Positions 9,519-18,316 of a stretch of 64,000 bases of DNA are shown here, one piece after another. The DNA is from JACCZX01 sp963801035 (GTDB lineage: Bacteria; Pseudomonadota; Gammaproteobacteria; Burkholderiales; Burkholderiaceae_F). Positions within the stretch are counted from its first letter, which is position 1. Every line of letters begins with the position of its first letter. The notes under the pieces were generated by a model. It ran no database searches. It saw only the letters and a list, made by a program, of their open reading frames with translations, and was not told where the DNA came from. The position numbers and the translations under genes are program-made. The stretch is taken from positions 310,001 to 374,000 of the forward strand of contig CAWDDF010000009.1 in assembly GCA_963801035.1 (NCBI GenBank), written 5' to 3'.

Positions 9519-10649
9519 TTATGACTGCAGCAGGCCGCGCGCTGCTATCCTCACGTCGGGCGATGAGAAGCGAAAGGCAGCGCGGTCCAGCACGTAGTGA
9601 ATGAAGCCGGTTGCGAAGCCCAGGGCTAGCAGCACCGGCACGAAGGGCGACGAGCGCAGCCACCACGCCACATCACCGTAGATGCGGTCCGCGTAGACGA
9701 ATTCATCGGCCACGGCCTCCACCTCGAGCAGCGGCAGCAGCAGGGTGGAGACAAGGGCGAGCACGACGAGCACCGCCCAGCCGCGCCGGTTGATGGGCGC
9801 CAGCAACCGCTGCCATTGCGTGGCGGGCTCCTGAATACCACCGGAAGCGGCGAGCGACGTGAGTCCCATCGCGGCGCTCCAGTGCTGCACGCTCCACAGC
9901 ACAATGAACAAAAAGGGGTCTCGCGCCAGGAAGGCAAAGAGCACCATGGCCGAAACGCCAAGGACGTAGGCGACGCGCGGCAGCGATGCGTGCTGTGAGC
10001 GCAGTTCGACGCGCAGCATGAGCGCGGTCAGGATCACGACGAGGACGATGCCTCCATCGCGTAGCGTGTGCGCAAACAGATCGGCTCCGACTGCTCCCAG
10101 CAGCGGATCGATCCAGCGATCCTGGAAGGCGATCGATCCGGCCAAGGCCTCTGCGACCACGACGAAACCGCCGCCGACGATCAAAGCGAACCATCGATCG
10201 AGTCGTCGCGTGGACCTCTCCGACGCTCGTCCCGCGCGTGCGCGATAGAGACTGAGTACTCCAAAGTGCTGCGCGGCAAAGTGGTAGCTCAGCAGCAGAT
10301 AGTCCAAGACGGCAAGCCAGAGCACGCGTTCGATTAGCGGCACTGGCAGCACCGTCTCGGGAGTCAGCAGGACGGCGAAGCACGCCACGACGATGGCTAA
10401 CGGGGCCACGACAAAGCGCAATCGCTGCTTGGAAAGCAGCGGCCTGTACGCCGGGGTCGCGTAGGCCAGCCAGGCTGACGAGACGCGGTGGCCGAACCAC
10501 AGAGTCACCGTGAGCGCAAAGAAGAGCCCATCCACTGGACTGGTGCGCACGTCGTCGTAACCCCACGCCAGCAGAAAAACCAATGGGGCCAACCACAGCG
10601 CGTTCAGGATCCAAACAAGATCCCAGGCCGGACTCTTGATCCATCGCAT
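9519..10649 (-). CDS. Polytopic membrane protein of unknown function
   Basis: About 376 residues with roughly ten predicted hydrophobic segments (for example VWILNALWLAPLVFLLAW, LALIVVACFAVLLT-like stretches, GGIVLVVILTALML and AVLVVLALVSTLLLPLL). I do not recognise the family with certainty. Conserved-looking features are a His-rich loop (SYHFAAQHFG) and VLWSVQHWSAAMG, which could bind metal or haem, as in some membrane oxygenase-like proteins (speculative). ATG 10649 is preferred over the GTG at 10751 because the latter overlaps the ribosome site region of the divergent gene and adds an unlikely polar leader. No strong ribosome site precedes either. Confidence 0.7.
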   Translation of the reverse strand: MRWIKSPAWDLVWILNALWLAPLVFLLAWGYDDVRTSPVDGLFFALTVTLWFGHRVSSAWLAYATPAYRPLLSKQRLRFVVAPLAIVVACFAVLLTPETVLPVPLIERVLWLAVLDYLLLSYHFAAQHFGVLSLYRARAGRASERSTRRLDRWFALIVGGGFVVVAEALAGSIAFQDRWIDPLLGAVGADLFAHTLRDGGIVLVVILTALMLRVELRSQHASLPRVAYVLGVSAMVLFAFLARDPFLFIVLWSVQHWSAAMGLTSLAASGGIQEPATQWQRLLAPINRRGWAVLVVLALVSTLLLPLLEVEAVADEFVYADRIYGDVAWWLRSSPFVPVLLALGFATGFIHYVLDRAAFRFSSPDVRIAARGLLQS

Positions 10650-10768
10650 GGGAACAGAACGTACCGCACCTTGTCGGCTTGATGTTTCCACGACGGTCTT
10701 CCTAACGGTGGTTGCGGCGCTAATGCAATGAGGCCAGAATTCTCTCTCCACTGACAGGGAGGGAGAAC

Positions 10769-10951
10769 ATGGCTACACGAACAACGCACCGGAGCACGGC
10801 CGGCAAGAAACTTTACGCGGTGCGTGACGCCAGCGGTCGGTTCAAGGATATTCAGACTTACGAAAAAGCGCATCGCGCGGACCTGGCCAAAACCAGCAAG
10901 GCAGAGACTGCTAGCAAAGCTAAGAAAGCTAAGAAAGCGAAGAAACGCTAA
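10769..10951 (+). CDS. Small basic protein with lysine/alanine-rich tail
   Basis: Sixty-residue protein preceded by an excellent ribosome site (GGGAGGGAGAAC). The first 40 residues (KKLYAVRDASGRFKDIQTYE) are a short conserved-looking module; the last 20 are built from AKKAK-type repeats like the tails of histone H1-like bacterial proteins. Nucleic-acid binding is a plausible inference, not shown. It is divergent from the membrane-protein gene, sharing a region of about 120 bases. Confidence 0.7.
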   Translation: MATRTTHRSTAGKKLYAVRDASGRFKDIQTYEKAHRADLAKTSKAETASKAKKAKKAKKR

Positions 10952-11128
10952 TTAGTTGCTCTCGCTTGAGAGGCCGCTGAAGCACTTATCTGCGGCAGTT
11001 TTTGTTGGAGGCTGATCCGCGTTTGGATATCCTGCGGGCGAAGGCCTCTTTTGCTTTTGCCGCGCCCGAAGCGTATCGCTCCAACGACGTGTCATCACAC
11101 GACCGCAGCGCGAGGAGGCGGGCTGCTC

Positions 11129-11248
11129 CTAATTGGGCAAGCTGAACGCGATGATTTCGTCGCTGACACGCGGAGTCAAAATCGAATTCCCGCCCGCTGC
11201 GAACACGACGTACTGCTTGCCGCGATATTCATAAATGGCACTCTGCTT
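11129..11248 (-). pseudogene. Possible 3' relic of a PQQ-dependent (quinoprotein) dehydrogenase
   Basis: The otherwise gene-poor stretch 10952-11397 contains, on the minus strand, a 39-codon open frame reading AIYEYRGKQYVVFAAGGNS followed by DEIIAFSLPN and a stop. This strongly resembles the very last beta-propeller blade of quinoprotein dehydrogenases, whose ends typically read YEYxGKQYVVxAAGG then VIAFALP. An in-frame TGA lies just upstream and no further homology was found, so it would be a decayed remnant. The rest of the intergenic region shows nothing else apart from the ribosome site of the next gene. Confidence 0.4.
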
Positions 11249-11397
11249 TCACGAGGCGGCGCGATCAGAGCAAACCCGTATCGGCTCTAGTTTTATTTGC
11301 CCTCGAGGTGCATTCCATTCCATGATCCTCTGTCACGCACACTGCTTCGCGATTAAACAACGGCTCGCAACCAAGTCGCTACCCTAAGGAGACAAAG

Positions 11398-12372
11398 ATG
11401 CCGGATTCAATCACACGCCGATTCGTACTGACTTTCTGCGCAGGTGTGTTTCTGCTGCCGCTGGTCAACGTTCAGGCGCAGCCGTTCCCGAGTAAGCCCA
11501 TCACGTTGGTGGTGCCCTGGCCAGCCGGTGGCTCAACCGACCGTCACTTCCGCACGCTCGGCGAAATTGCGGGAAGGCACCTTGGGCAGACCATTGTCAT
11601 TGAAAACAAACCGGGTGCGGGCGGCACATTGGGCCCGAGCACGGTGGCACTCACTACCAAGCCCGACGGCTACACGATCGCGCAATATCCGCTCGGCATG
11701 CTGCGCTATCCGCACATGCAGAAAGTCCCCTGGGATCCGATCAACGACTTCACGTTCATCATCGGAATCTCCGGCTACACCTTCGGGTTCGTCGTCAGGG
11801 ACGATTCACCCTACAAGACCTTCAACGAGTACATCGAAGCGGCGCGCAAGCAGCCTGGCAAGATCAATTACGGATCGACTGGGGTCGGTACCAGCCCGCA
11901 CCTGCTGATCGAAGAACTATCGGCTGCGGCGAAGGTGGAGTTGAACCACGTGCCGTACAAGGGCAACGCTGACCTGATGCAAGCGCTGATCGGCGGTCAC
12001 GTGATGGCGGGCAGCGACGCCACAGGTTGGGACAAGTTTGTCGACGCCGGTCAGATGCGCCTGTTGTTGACGTTCGGCGAGGAGCGCACGCAGCGTTGGC
12101 CCAGCGTGCCCACCGCGAAGGATCTCGGCTACAACATAATCTCGACATCGCCATACGGCTTGATCGGACCGAAGGGAATGGATCCCGCAGTGGTGAAGAC
12201 GCTGCACGACGCGTTCAGGAAAGCGCTCGAGGATCCGAAGCACGTCGAGCTGATGCGACAACTGAATCAGACGGTCTGGTATCGCAGCGGCGACGATTAC
12301 CGCAAGTGGGCGGCTGAAACGCTGGTCAAGGAGAAAGCGTTGATCGAACGCCTGGGGTTGGCGGCGAAATAG
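11398..12372 (+). CDS. Tripartite tricarboxylate transporter substrate-binding protein (Bug/TctC family)
   Basis: Periplasmic solute-binding protein of 324 residues. Bug proteins bind carboxylates and related small acids between two lobes and hand them to TctAB-type membrane proteins. Start ATG follows a perfect AAGGAGACAAAG ribosome site. A signal peptide ends near VQAQ, followed by the family's opening PSKPITLVVPWPAGGSTD, the ENKPGAGG motif, KPDGYTI and the NYGSTGVGTSPHL segment. It heads a cluster with an acyl-CoA ligase, a second Bug protein and two acyl-CoA dehydrogenases, so the ligand is probably an acid that is then activated to a CoA ester (inference). No TctAB genes are adjacent. 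Confidence 0.93.
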   Translation: MPDSITRRFVLTFCAGVFLLPLVNVQAQPFPSKPITLVVPWPAGGSTDRHFRTLGEIAGRHLGQTIVIENKPGAGGTLGPSTVALTTKPDGYTIAQYPLGMLRYPHMQKVPWDPINDFTFIIGISGYTFGFVVRDDSPYKTFNEYIEAARKQPGKINYGSTGVGTSPHLLIEELSAAAKVELNHVPYKGNADLMQALIGGHVMAGSDATGWDKFVDAGQMRLLLTFGEERTQRWPSVPTAKDLGYNIISTSPYGLIGPKGMDPAVVKTLHDAFRKALEDPKHVELMRQLNQTVWYRSGDDYRKWAAETLVKEKALIERLGLAAK

Positions 12373-12393
12373 CGCGCGCTCAGTTGGCGAGCG

Positions 12394-13947
12394 ATGTCCG
12401 AGCGGTCGTTTCGTAACATCGCCGATGTCGTTCGTGAGCACGCGGCCGCACGACCGCAGCAGCCGGCATTGGTGCACGGCGACCGGCGGCTTACTTTCGC
12501 CGAGCTTGATGCCCTGATGGATCGCGTGGCCGTCGCGCTTCAGCGCGATGGAGTACGCGCGGGCGACGTGATTGCGCTGTGCGGATCAACCACGCCGCAA
12601 CAGGCGGCGCTCTTCCTTGGAGGGCTGCGTGCCGGTGCGCTTGTTGCGCCGCTTGCACCTTCGGTCACGGCGGCGACTTTCGCGTCGATGTTGCGCGACG
12701 CCGATGCCCGGTTGCTATTCGTCGATGCTGCCGCGAACGCACTCGTGCCGGCTGATTTGAAACCGACTTGCGTGGCGCTCGACCCTTACGCACGTGGAAG
12801 GCCGTTCGATGACTGGCTCGCCCCGCCCGGTGCTAAGCCGATACCTGTCAACGTCAAGCCGGAATCGCCGTGCAACCTCATCTACTCGTCGGGCACGACC
12901 GGCACGCCAAAAGGCATCGTGCAGCCGCACGTGATGCGATGGATGCACACGCTGCGCGGCGCGCCGTACGGCTACGGGCCCGATGCGGTGACCGTTCTAG
13001 CGACACCGTTGTATTCGAACACGACGCTGGTCGCATTCTTTCCCGCACTCGGGCTGGGTGGCACCGTTGTACTAATGGCGAAGTTCGATGCTGCCGATTA
13101 TCTGGCGCTCGCCGAGCGGCACCGTGCCACGCATACGATGCTGGTGCCGGTGCAGTACCGACGCATCATGTCTTTGCCAGAGTTCGGCCGCCATGATCTG
13201 TCATCGTTTCGCATGAAGTTCGCCACGAGCGCGCCGTTTCCGCCCGCCTTAAAAGCGGATGTACTGGCGCGCTGGCCGGGAGGACTGATTGAGTTCTATG
13301 GCATGACCGAAGGCGGCGCCACTTTCATCCTCGAAGCGCACCGCCACCCCGACAAGTTGCATACCGTGGGTCGAGCGGGCGAAGGTCATGACGTCCGGCT
13401 GATCGACGATCATGGGAACGAGGTCGCCATCGGCGAAGCCGGTGAAGTCGTGGGCCACTCGCCGACGATGATGACCGGATATCACAACAAGCCACAGCAG
13501 ACGCGCGAAGCCGAGTGGTACGCGCCCGACGGCAAGCGGTTCATCCGCACCGGAGATGTCGGCCGCTTCGATGCCGATGGATTTCTGACGCTGTTCGATC
13601 GCAAGAAAGACATGATCATCTCGGGCGGTTTCAATATCTACTCGAGTGACCTCGAGGCTCAGCTGCGTGGGCATGCCGCAGTCGACGAAGCGGCCGTGGT
13701 CGGCGTGCCTTCGACGCAGTGGGGCGAGACGCCGGTAGCCTTCGTCGTGCAGCGGGCCGGAAACGACATTTCCGCTGCCGCGTTACGGGAATGGATGAAC
13801 GAAAGAGTCGGCAAGACTCAACGGCTGGCCGATCTGATCTATGTTGAGGACCTGCCGCGCAACGCACTGGGAAAGATACTGAAGCGCGAATTGCGCAAGC
13901 GCTACGTGACCGAACACTCGAAAGGTTTTCAGGAGGAGACAAGATGA
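12394..13947 (+). CDS. AMP-dependent acyl-CoA synthetase/ligase
   Basis: Class I adenylate-forming enzyme of 517 residues that makes an acyl-adenylate and then an acyl-CoA. The P-loop-like signature YSSGTTGTPKGIVQPH is at about residues 165-180, the FYGMTEGG motif follows, then the hinge region FDRKKDMIISGGFNIY and the catalytic lysine segment PRNALGKILKREL near the end. The gene starts 21 bases after the Bug gene and its stop overlaps the next start by 4 bases (ATGA), so translation is coupled. With the dehydrogenases downstream it probably activates an aromatic, alicyclic or dicarboxylic acid taken up by the cluster; the specificity cannot be read from sequence. Confidence 0.92.
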   Translation: MSERSFRNIADVVREHAAARPQQPALVHGDRRLTFAELDALMDRVAVALQRDGVRAGDVIALCGSTTPQQAALFLGGLRAGALVAPLAPSVTAATFASMLRDADARLLFVDAAANALVPADLKPTCVALDPYARGRPFDDWLAPPGAKPIPVNVKPESPCNLIYSSGTTGTPKGIVQPHVMRWMHTLRGAPYGYGPDAVTVLATPLYSNTTLVAFFPALGLGGTVVLMAKFDAADYLALAERHRATHTMLVPVQYRRIMSLPEFGRHDLSSFRMKFATSAPFPPALKADVLARWPGGLIEFYGMTEGGATFILEAHRHPDKLHTVGRAGEGHDVRLIDDHGNEVAIGEAGEVVGHSPTMMTGYHNKPQQTREAEWYAPDGKRFIRTGDVGRFDADGFLTLFDRKKDMIISGGFNIYSSDLEAQLRGHAAVDEAAVVGVPSTQWGETPVAFVVQRAGNDISAAALREWMNERVGKTQRLADLIYVEDLPRNALGKILKRELRKRYVTEHSKGFQEETR

Positions 13948-14931
13948 ACGTGAAGCAGATCGACCGCCGACGTTTTAACGGTGCGCTTGTCGCCGGTGCC
14001 GCCACGTTGCTCGCGCCGCGAGTCGGTGCTCAGGCCTGGCCTGCGAAGCCGATCAAGGTGATCGTGCCCTACACGCCCGGCGGCTTCACCGATATCACTG
14101 CACGGCTAGTAACGCAGAAGCTGCAGGAACGGCTCGGACAGCCGGTCGTGATCGACAACAAGCCCGGCGCCAACAGCATCGTCGGTGTCGATGCTCTCGC
14201 CAAGTCACCCCCCGACGGCTATACGTTCGCGGTAGTGATCGCGGCGTATGCGGCCAATATCACGCTGTATCCGAAATTGCCGTACGACCCGAAAAAGGAT
14301 CTCGCAGCGGTGTCGCTGATCGGCGTCTCTCCGCTGGTGGCTGCGGTCAACAACGACACGCCCTTCAAGAACGCAGCCGATCTGATCGACTATGCGCGCA
14401 AGAATCCCGGCAAGGTGAGCTACGGCTCCAGCGGCAACGGCTCTGCCGTCAACCTGACGACCGAATTGCTGAAGTCGATGACGCAGACGAGCATGGTGCA
14501 CATCCCGTACAAGGGCGCGGCACCGGCACTGACGGATCTGATGGGTGGCCACATTCAGTTGTTCATGGACGCTGCCGTGGGTTTGATCAATCCAGGCAAG
14601 ACCGGCAAGGTGCGACTCGATTGGCGTTGCGAGCGAAAAGCGCTTGGCTGCGTTGCCCGAGGTGCCCACGTTCATCGAGCAGGGCATTAAAGGTTTCACC
14701 GGCAGCACATGGGCCGGAATATTGGCGCCGGCCGGTACGCCGCCAGCTGTCATCAAACGCGTCGCCGATGAAGTCACAGCGATCGTGGCGCTGCCGGACG
14801 TCAAGCAAAGGTTCGATGAGATGGGCACGATCCCGGTCGGCAGCACGCCAGCGGAATTTGAGACGTTCATCACCACCGAAACCGCCAAGTGGGGCAAGGT
14901 GATACGCGACGCGAAGATCACAGCCGAGTGA
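13944..14931 (+). CDS. Bug/TctC substrate-binding protein, one frameshift near 14617
   Basis: Second binding protein of this cluster, about 329 residues. The start at 13944 has a strong AGGAGGAGACAAG ribosome site and overlaps the ligase stop. The first frame runs from a signal peptide with an RRRF twin-arginine-like start through PAKPIKVIVPYTPGGFTD, IDNKPGANS, PPDGYTF and SYGSSGNGSAVNL to about 14615; the second frame continues with LAALPEVPTFIEQGIKGFTG to the normal end. Restoring two bases (CTCG then CG then ATTGGC) would give the family's usual RALAIGVASEKR, so a small deletion is likely, by error or mutation. Confidence 0.85.
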
Positions 14932-14941
14932 CAGATACGCG

Positions 14942-16138
14942 ATGAACCTCAGCTTCACCCCCGAAGAGGAAGCGTTTCGCACCGAAGTACGCGAGTTTCT
15001 GAAGAGCAAGCTGCCGGTGCGTCTTTCCGACAAGGTGCGCACTCATAAGCATTTGACCCGCGAAGACCTGGCGCAGTGGCATGCGCTGCTGAACGAGCGG
15101 GGCTGGCTTGCGGCGCACTGGCCGCAGCAACACGGCGGAGCCGGGTGGAATCCGGTGCAGAGCTTCATCTTCGAAACCGAATGTGCGCTTGCGTACGCGC
15201 CGCGTGTGGTGCCGTTCGGCGTCAACATGCTTGGTCCGGTGCTGATCAAGTTCGGAACGGAAGCGCAGAAGAAACACTGGCTGCCGCGCATCCTCGATGG
15301 TTCCGACTGGTGGTGCCAGGGCTATTCGGAGCCAGGCGCTGGATCGGATCTCGCCGGGCTGAAGACGCGCGCGGTCCTGCAGGGTGATCACTACATCGTC
15401 AATGGACAGAAGACGTGGACCACGCTCGGCCAGTACGCAAACATGATCTTTTGTCTGGTGCGCACCGATCCCGAAGCAAAGAAGCAGGCAGGCATCAGCT
15501 TCCTGTTGATCGACATGACGAGCGCTGGTGTCGAAGTGCGGCCGATCAGACTGCTAGAGGGCGGCGCCGAGGTCAATGAAGTTTTCTTCACTGACGTCAA
15601 GGTGCCTGCCGTAAATCTCGTCGGCGATGAGAACCGAGGTTGGACCTGCGCAAAATATCTTCTCACTTACGAGCGGACCAATATCGCAGGCACCGGCCTT
15701 TCAATGGCGGCTCTGGCACAGCTGAAGCAGACTGCTGCACGAATCACGCGCAACGGCCGCCCGCTTGCCGATGACCCGCTGTTCGCCGCGCGATTGGCAC
15801 GGATTGAAATCGATCTCGAAAACATGAGGATCACGAATCTGCGAGTGCTCGCGGCAGTTGCCGGCGGCGGTGCGCCGGGCGCCGAGAGCTCGATGCTAAA
15901 GATTCGCGGCACGCAGATCCGGCAGGAAATCACTTCCTTATATCGCCGTGCGATGGGCCCTTACGCGCGACCGTTCATCGAAGATGCTCTGGAAGAAGGC
16001 TTCAGTGGTCTACCGGTCGGTCCGCAGGAGGCCGCGCCCGCAGCGGCCCACTACTACAACTATCGCAAGCTATCGATCTACGGTGGATCCAACGAGATCC
16101 AGAGGAACATCATCGCCAAGATGATCCTCGGTTTGTAA
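14942..16138 (+). CDS. Acyl-CoA dehydrogenase, large subunit (PimC-like)
   Basis: FAD-dependent acyl-CoA dehydrogenase of 398 residues that introduces an alpha,beta double bond. Standard segments are seen: N-terminal helical domain with HWPQQHGGAGWNPVQSFIF, FAD site WCQGYSEPGAGSDLAGLKT, NGQKTWTTLGQYANMIFCLV, and the C-terminal YGGSNEIQRNIIAKMILGL. It is followed after 10 bases by a second, shorter dehydrogenase; the pair has the order and sizes of pimC/pimD (large and small subunits of pimeloyl-CoA dehydrogenase), which also act in alicyclic and aromatic acid degradation. The pair assignment is inference from arrangement and overall similarity. Confidence 0.92.
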   Translation: MNLSFTPEEEAFRTEVREFLKSKLPVRLSDKVRTHKHLTREDLAQWHALLNERGWLAAHWPQQHGGAGWNPVQSFIFETECALAYAPRVVPFGVNMLGPVLIKFGTEAQKKHWLPRILDGSDWWCQGYSEPGAGSDLAGLKTRAVLQGDHYIVNGQKTWTTLGQYANMIFCLVRTDPEAKKQAGISFLLIDMTSAGVEVRPIRLLEGGAEVNEVFFTDVKVPAVNLVGDENRGWTCAKYLLTYERTNIAGTGLSMAALAQLKQTAARITRNGRPLADDPLFAARLARIEIDLENMRITNLRVLAAVAGGGAPGAESSMLKIRGTQIRQEITSLYRRAMGPYARPFIEDALEEGFSGLPVGPQEAAPAAAHYYNYRKLSIYGGSNEIQRNIIAKMILGL

Positions 16139-16148
16139 CTGAAGACCG

Positions 16149-17291
16149 ATGGACTTTCGGCACAGCGAAGATCGCCGCATGCTGGCGGACACGCTCGACC
16201 GATTCGTGCGCGACAAGTACAACTTCGAAGCGCGGCAGCGCATTGCGCAGTCGACGGCGGGCTTCAGTCGCGATATGTGGCAGCGCTTTGCCGAGCTTGG
16301 AGCACTCGCGGCACTGTTCGATGAGGCGCACGGCGGCATGGGCGGCACCGGGTTCGACATCATGGTCGTCTTCGAAGCAATCGGCCGTGGTCTCGTTGTC
16401 GAGCCGCTCCAAGGGGCACTGATGGCCGGACAGATCCTGGCGGCGACCGACCGTGGCGATGCGCTCGAGCAGTTGATCGGCGGCGAGCGAATCATCCTGC
16501 TTGCGCATGAGGAAGGTGATACCGGCGCTGAAGCAACACGCATCGCCGCGCGCGCGGAGCGAGACGGCGACGGCTGGAAGTTGAACGCAAACAAAGCAGC
16601 CGTGCATCAGGCGGAGTCGGCTGACGCCTTTGTCGTTGCCGCGCGCACCGCGGATGCTCCGGGTGACGTCGAGGGGATTTCGCTTTTCCTGGTGCCAGCT
16701 GATTCGCAAGGGCTACAGCTGCGCGGTTATCCGCTGATTGATGGCGGTCGCGGAGCGGAGGTCATGCTCACCGACGTCAGGCTCGCTGCGGACGCGCTGC
16801 TCACGCACGATGGACACTCGGTGTTGCAGCAAGCAATCGACTGCGGCCTGCTGGCGCTTGCGGCCGAATCGCTTGGTGCGATGGAAGCCGTCAAGGCGGC
16901 AACGCTCGACTATCTGCAAACACGAAAGCAGTTCGGCGTGCCGATCGGCAGCTTTCAGGCGCTGCAGCATCGGATGGCCGATCTGCTGCTCGAAGTAGAA
17001 CAGGCACGCTCGGCCGTGATCAACGCTGCCGACAAGCTGGCCGCCGATTCACCACTGCGCGAGCGCACGCTGGCTGCGGCGAAATACACAGCAGGCCGCG
17101 TCGGCACGCTGGTCGCCGAGGAGAGCATCCAACTGCACGGCGGCATCGGTATGACGTGGGAGCTGCCTCTTGCCCATTACGCGAAGCGGTTGGTGATGAT
17201 CGATCATCAGCTCGGCGACGAAGATCAGCATCTGACGCGCTACATTGCACTTGGTCGTGAACCCAACCGTGTTAATGGCACAGAACACTAG
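16149..17291 (+). CDS. Acyl-CoA dehydrogenase, small subunit (PimD-like)
   Basis: Acyl-CoA dehydrogenase of 380 residues forming a pair with the preceding gene. It begins MDFRHSEDRRMLADTLDRF, typical of PimD-like subunits, and has the helical N-domain (FDEAHGGMGGTGFDIMVVFE), the middle beta-domain and the C-terminal RKQFGVPIGSFQALQHRMAD plus IQLHGGIGMTWELPLAHYAKR motifs. The first-subunit FAD segment PGAGSD is absent in the middle domain, in keeping with a diverged partner. It ends the plus-strand cluster that began with the Bug gene at 11398. Confidence 0.92.
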   Translation: MDFRHSEDRRMLADTLDRFVRDKYNFEARQRIAQSTAGFSRDMWQRFAELGALAALFDEAHGGMGGTGFDIMVVFEAIGRGLVVEPLQGALMAGQILAATDRGDALEQLIGGERIILLAHEEGDTGAEATRIAARAERDGDGWKLNANKAAVHQAESADAFVVAARTADAPGDVEGISLFLVPADSQGLQLRGYPLIDGGRGAEVMLTDVRLAADALLTHDGHSVLQQAIDCGLLALAAESLGAMEAVKAATLDYLQTRKQFGVPIGSFQALQHRMADLLLEVEQARSAVINAADKLAADSPLRERTLAAAKYTAGRVGTLVAEESIQLHGGIGMTWELPLAHYAKRLVMIDHQLGDEDQHLTRYIALGREPNRVNGTEH

Positions 17292-17347
17292 TCAAGGATG
17301 TGCCCGAGGCGACACTAAGGCAGCTGAAGACATCGAGCGCAGGACGC

Positions 17348-18178
17348 TTAAACGGCCACTCCCGCTTTTCTGGCTGCATCAACCAAGTGCTCGCGGCCGG
17401 CAAGCATGTCGTCGAGCGTCGCGAAGGCGTTGGTGTAATGCCCCTTGAACCCCTTGCCCTCAACACGCCGGAACATGTCTCCGAAATCCAGGTTTCCTGC
17501 GCCCGGCTTCAGATGAACCTCGAAGCCGTTACGGAAGCAGTCGGCCAGGCGCACCTCGAACACTCGGTCCATGTCGAGAGCGTCTACAAACCCCTCGATC
17601 CCTTCAGGAACGAGGTGTGCGTGATTTGCGGTAAATGACAGGCCGAAGGCAGGCGAGTGGATTCGCTCGAAGTAGTAGCGCCACTCTTCCACCGTGTGTG
17701 CCAGGTAGTGCACTTCCGAATCCTCGGGCTCCTTGTTCAGGTTTTCGAGCAGGATCAATGCCCCTTTGCGCTCCGCGTATGCCGCGATGCGCTTAAGGCG
17801 CTCCAGTCCCGCTTCCATTCGCAATTCCTTGTCGGAGCTGAAGTGGTAGCCGGCATGCACAACGATCCACTTCGCGCCCAACTTCGGATAAATATCGATG
17901 TAAGCCTTCAAATATTCTTCGACGGCGTCGCTTACATAAGGCGAATACTCGGCGACGTTGACGGCCGACAGGGTATGCAGACCGAGCTGAATACCGTGCT
18001 TTTCACATGCGGCGCGCACGCCTGCTGCGCGGCGGTCGTCGAAAGTCGTCAGTGCGTTGGCCGCTGTGTCGAGCTGGATATCGATAAAACGCACGGCGTT
18101 TTTCGCCGCCCACTCGATTCCGTCTTCGAGCTTTGCTCGGCGTCCAATATCAATGCCTATTCGCTCCCTAAGGCGCAT
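17348..18178 (-). CDS. Sugar phosphate isomerase/epimerase family TIM-barrel protein
   Basis: Xylose isomerase-like TIM-barrel protein of 276 residues. The start at 18178 has an AGGAGCGG ribosome site; upstream in-frame codons are not used. Barrel features: GLHTLSAVNVAEYSP, KWIVVHAGYHFSSD, the metal-binding Glu in ALILLENLNKEPEDS, GLSFTANHAHLV (Asp/His position) and VEGKGFKGHYTNAFAT. Such enzymes isomerise or epimerise sugars, keto-acids or inosose-like compounds with a divalent metal. Being convergent with the dehydrogenases and divergent from the tctCBA gene set, its pathway is unclear. Confidence 0.85.
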   Translation of the reverse strand: MRLRERIGIDIGRRAKLEDGIEWAAKNAVRFIDIQLDTAANALTTFDDRRAAGVRAACEKHGIQLGLHTLSAVNVAEYSPYVSDAVEEYLKAYIDIYPKLGAKWIVVHAGYHFSSDKELRMEAGLERLKRIAAYAERKGALILLENLNKEPEDSEVHYLAHTVEEWRYYFERIHSPAFGLSFTANHAHLVPEGIEGFVDALDMDRVFEVRLADCFRNGFEVHLKPGAGNLDFGDMFRRVEGKGFKGHYTNAFATLDDMLAGREHLVDAARKAGVAV

Positions 18179-18316
18179 GCTCCGCTCCTGACTGGTACCA
18201 CGTAGACATACTCGGAATAACACGGTTGACGATGTCTGCGGAAATGAGGTTAACTGATTGCAAAGGGACCAGGCCATTCGGCTCGATACCCGCTAGCCGT
18301 AAAAAAGGAGACAGCA

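Noticed and set aside
11051..11290. 79-codon plus-strand open frame in the gap before the first Bug gene
   Set aside because: No ribosome site or similarity; the opposite strand of the same bases shows the PQQ-dehydrogenase-like end instead.
18226..18255. Promoter candidate TTGACG with weak -10 before tctC
   Set aside because: The -10 match is poor (TTAACT with an 18-base spacer), not enough to annotate.
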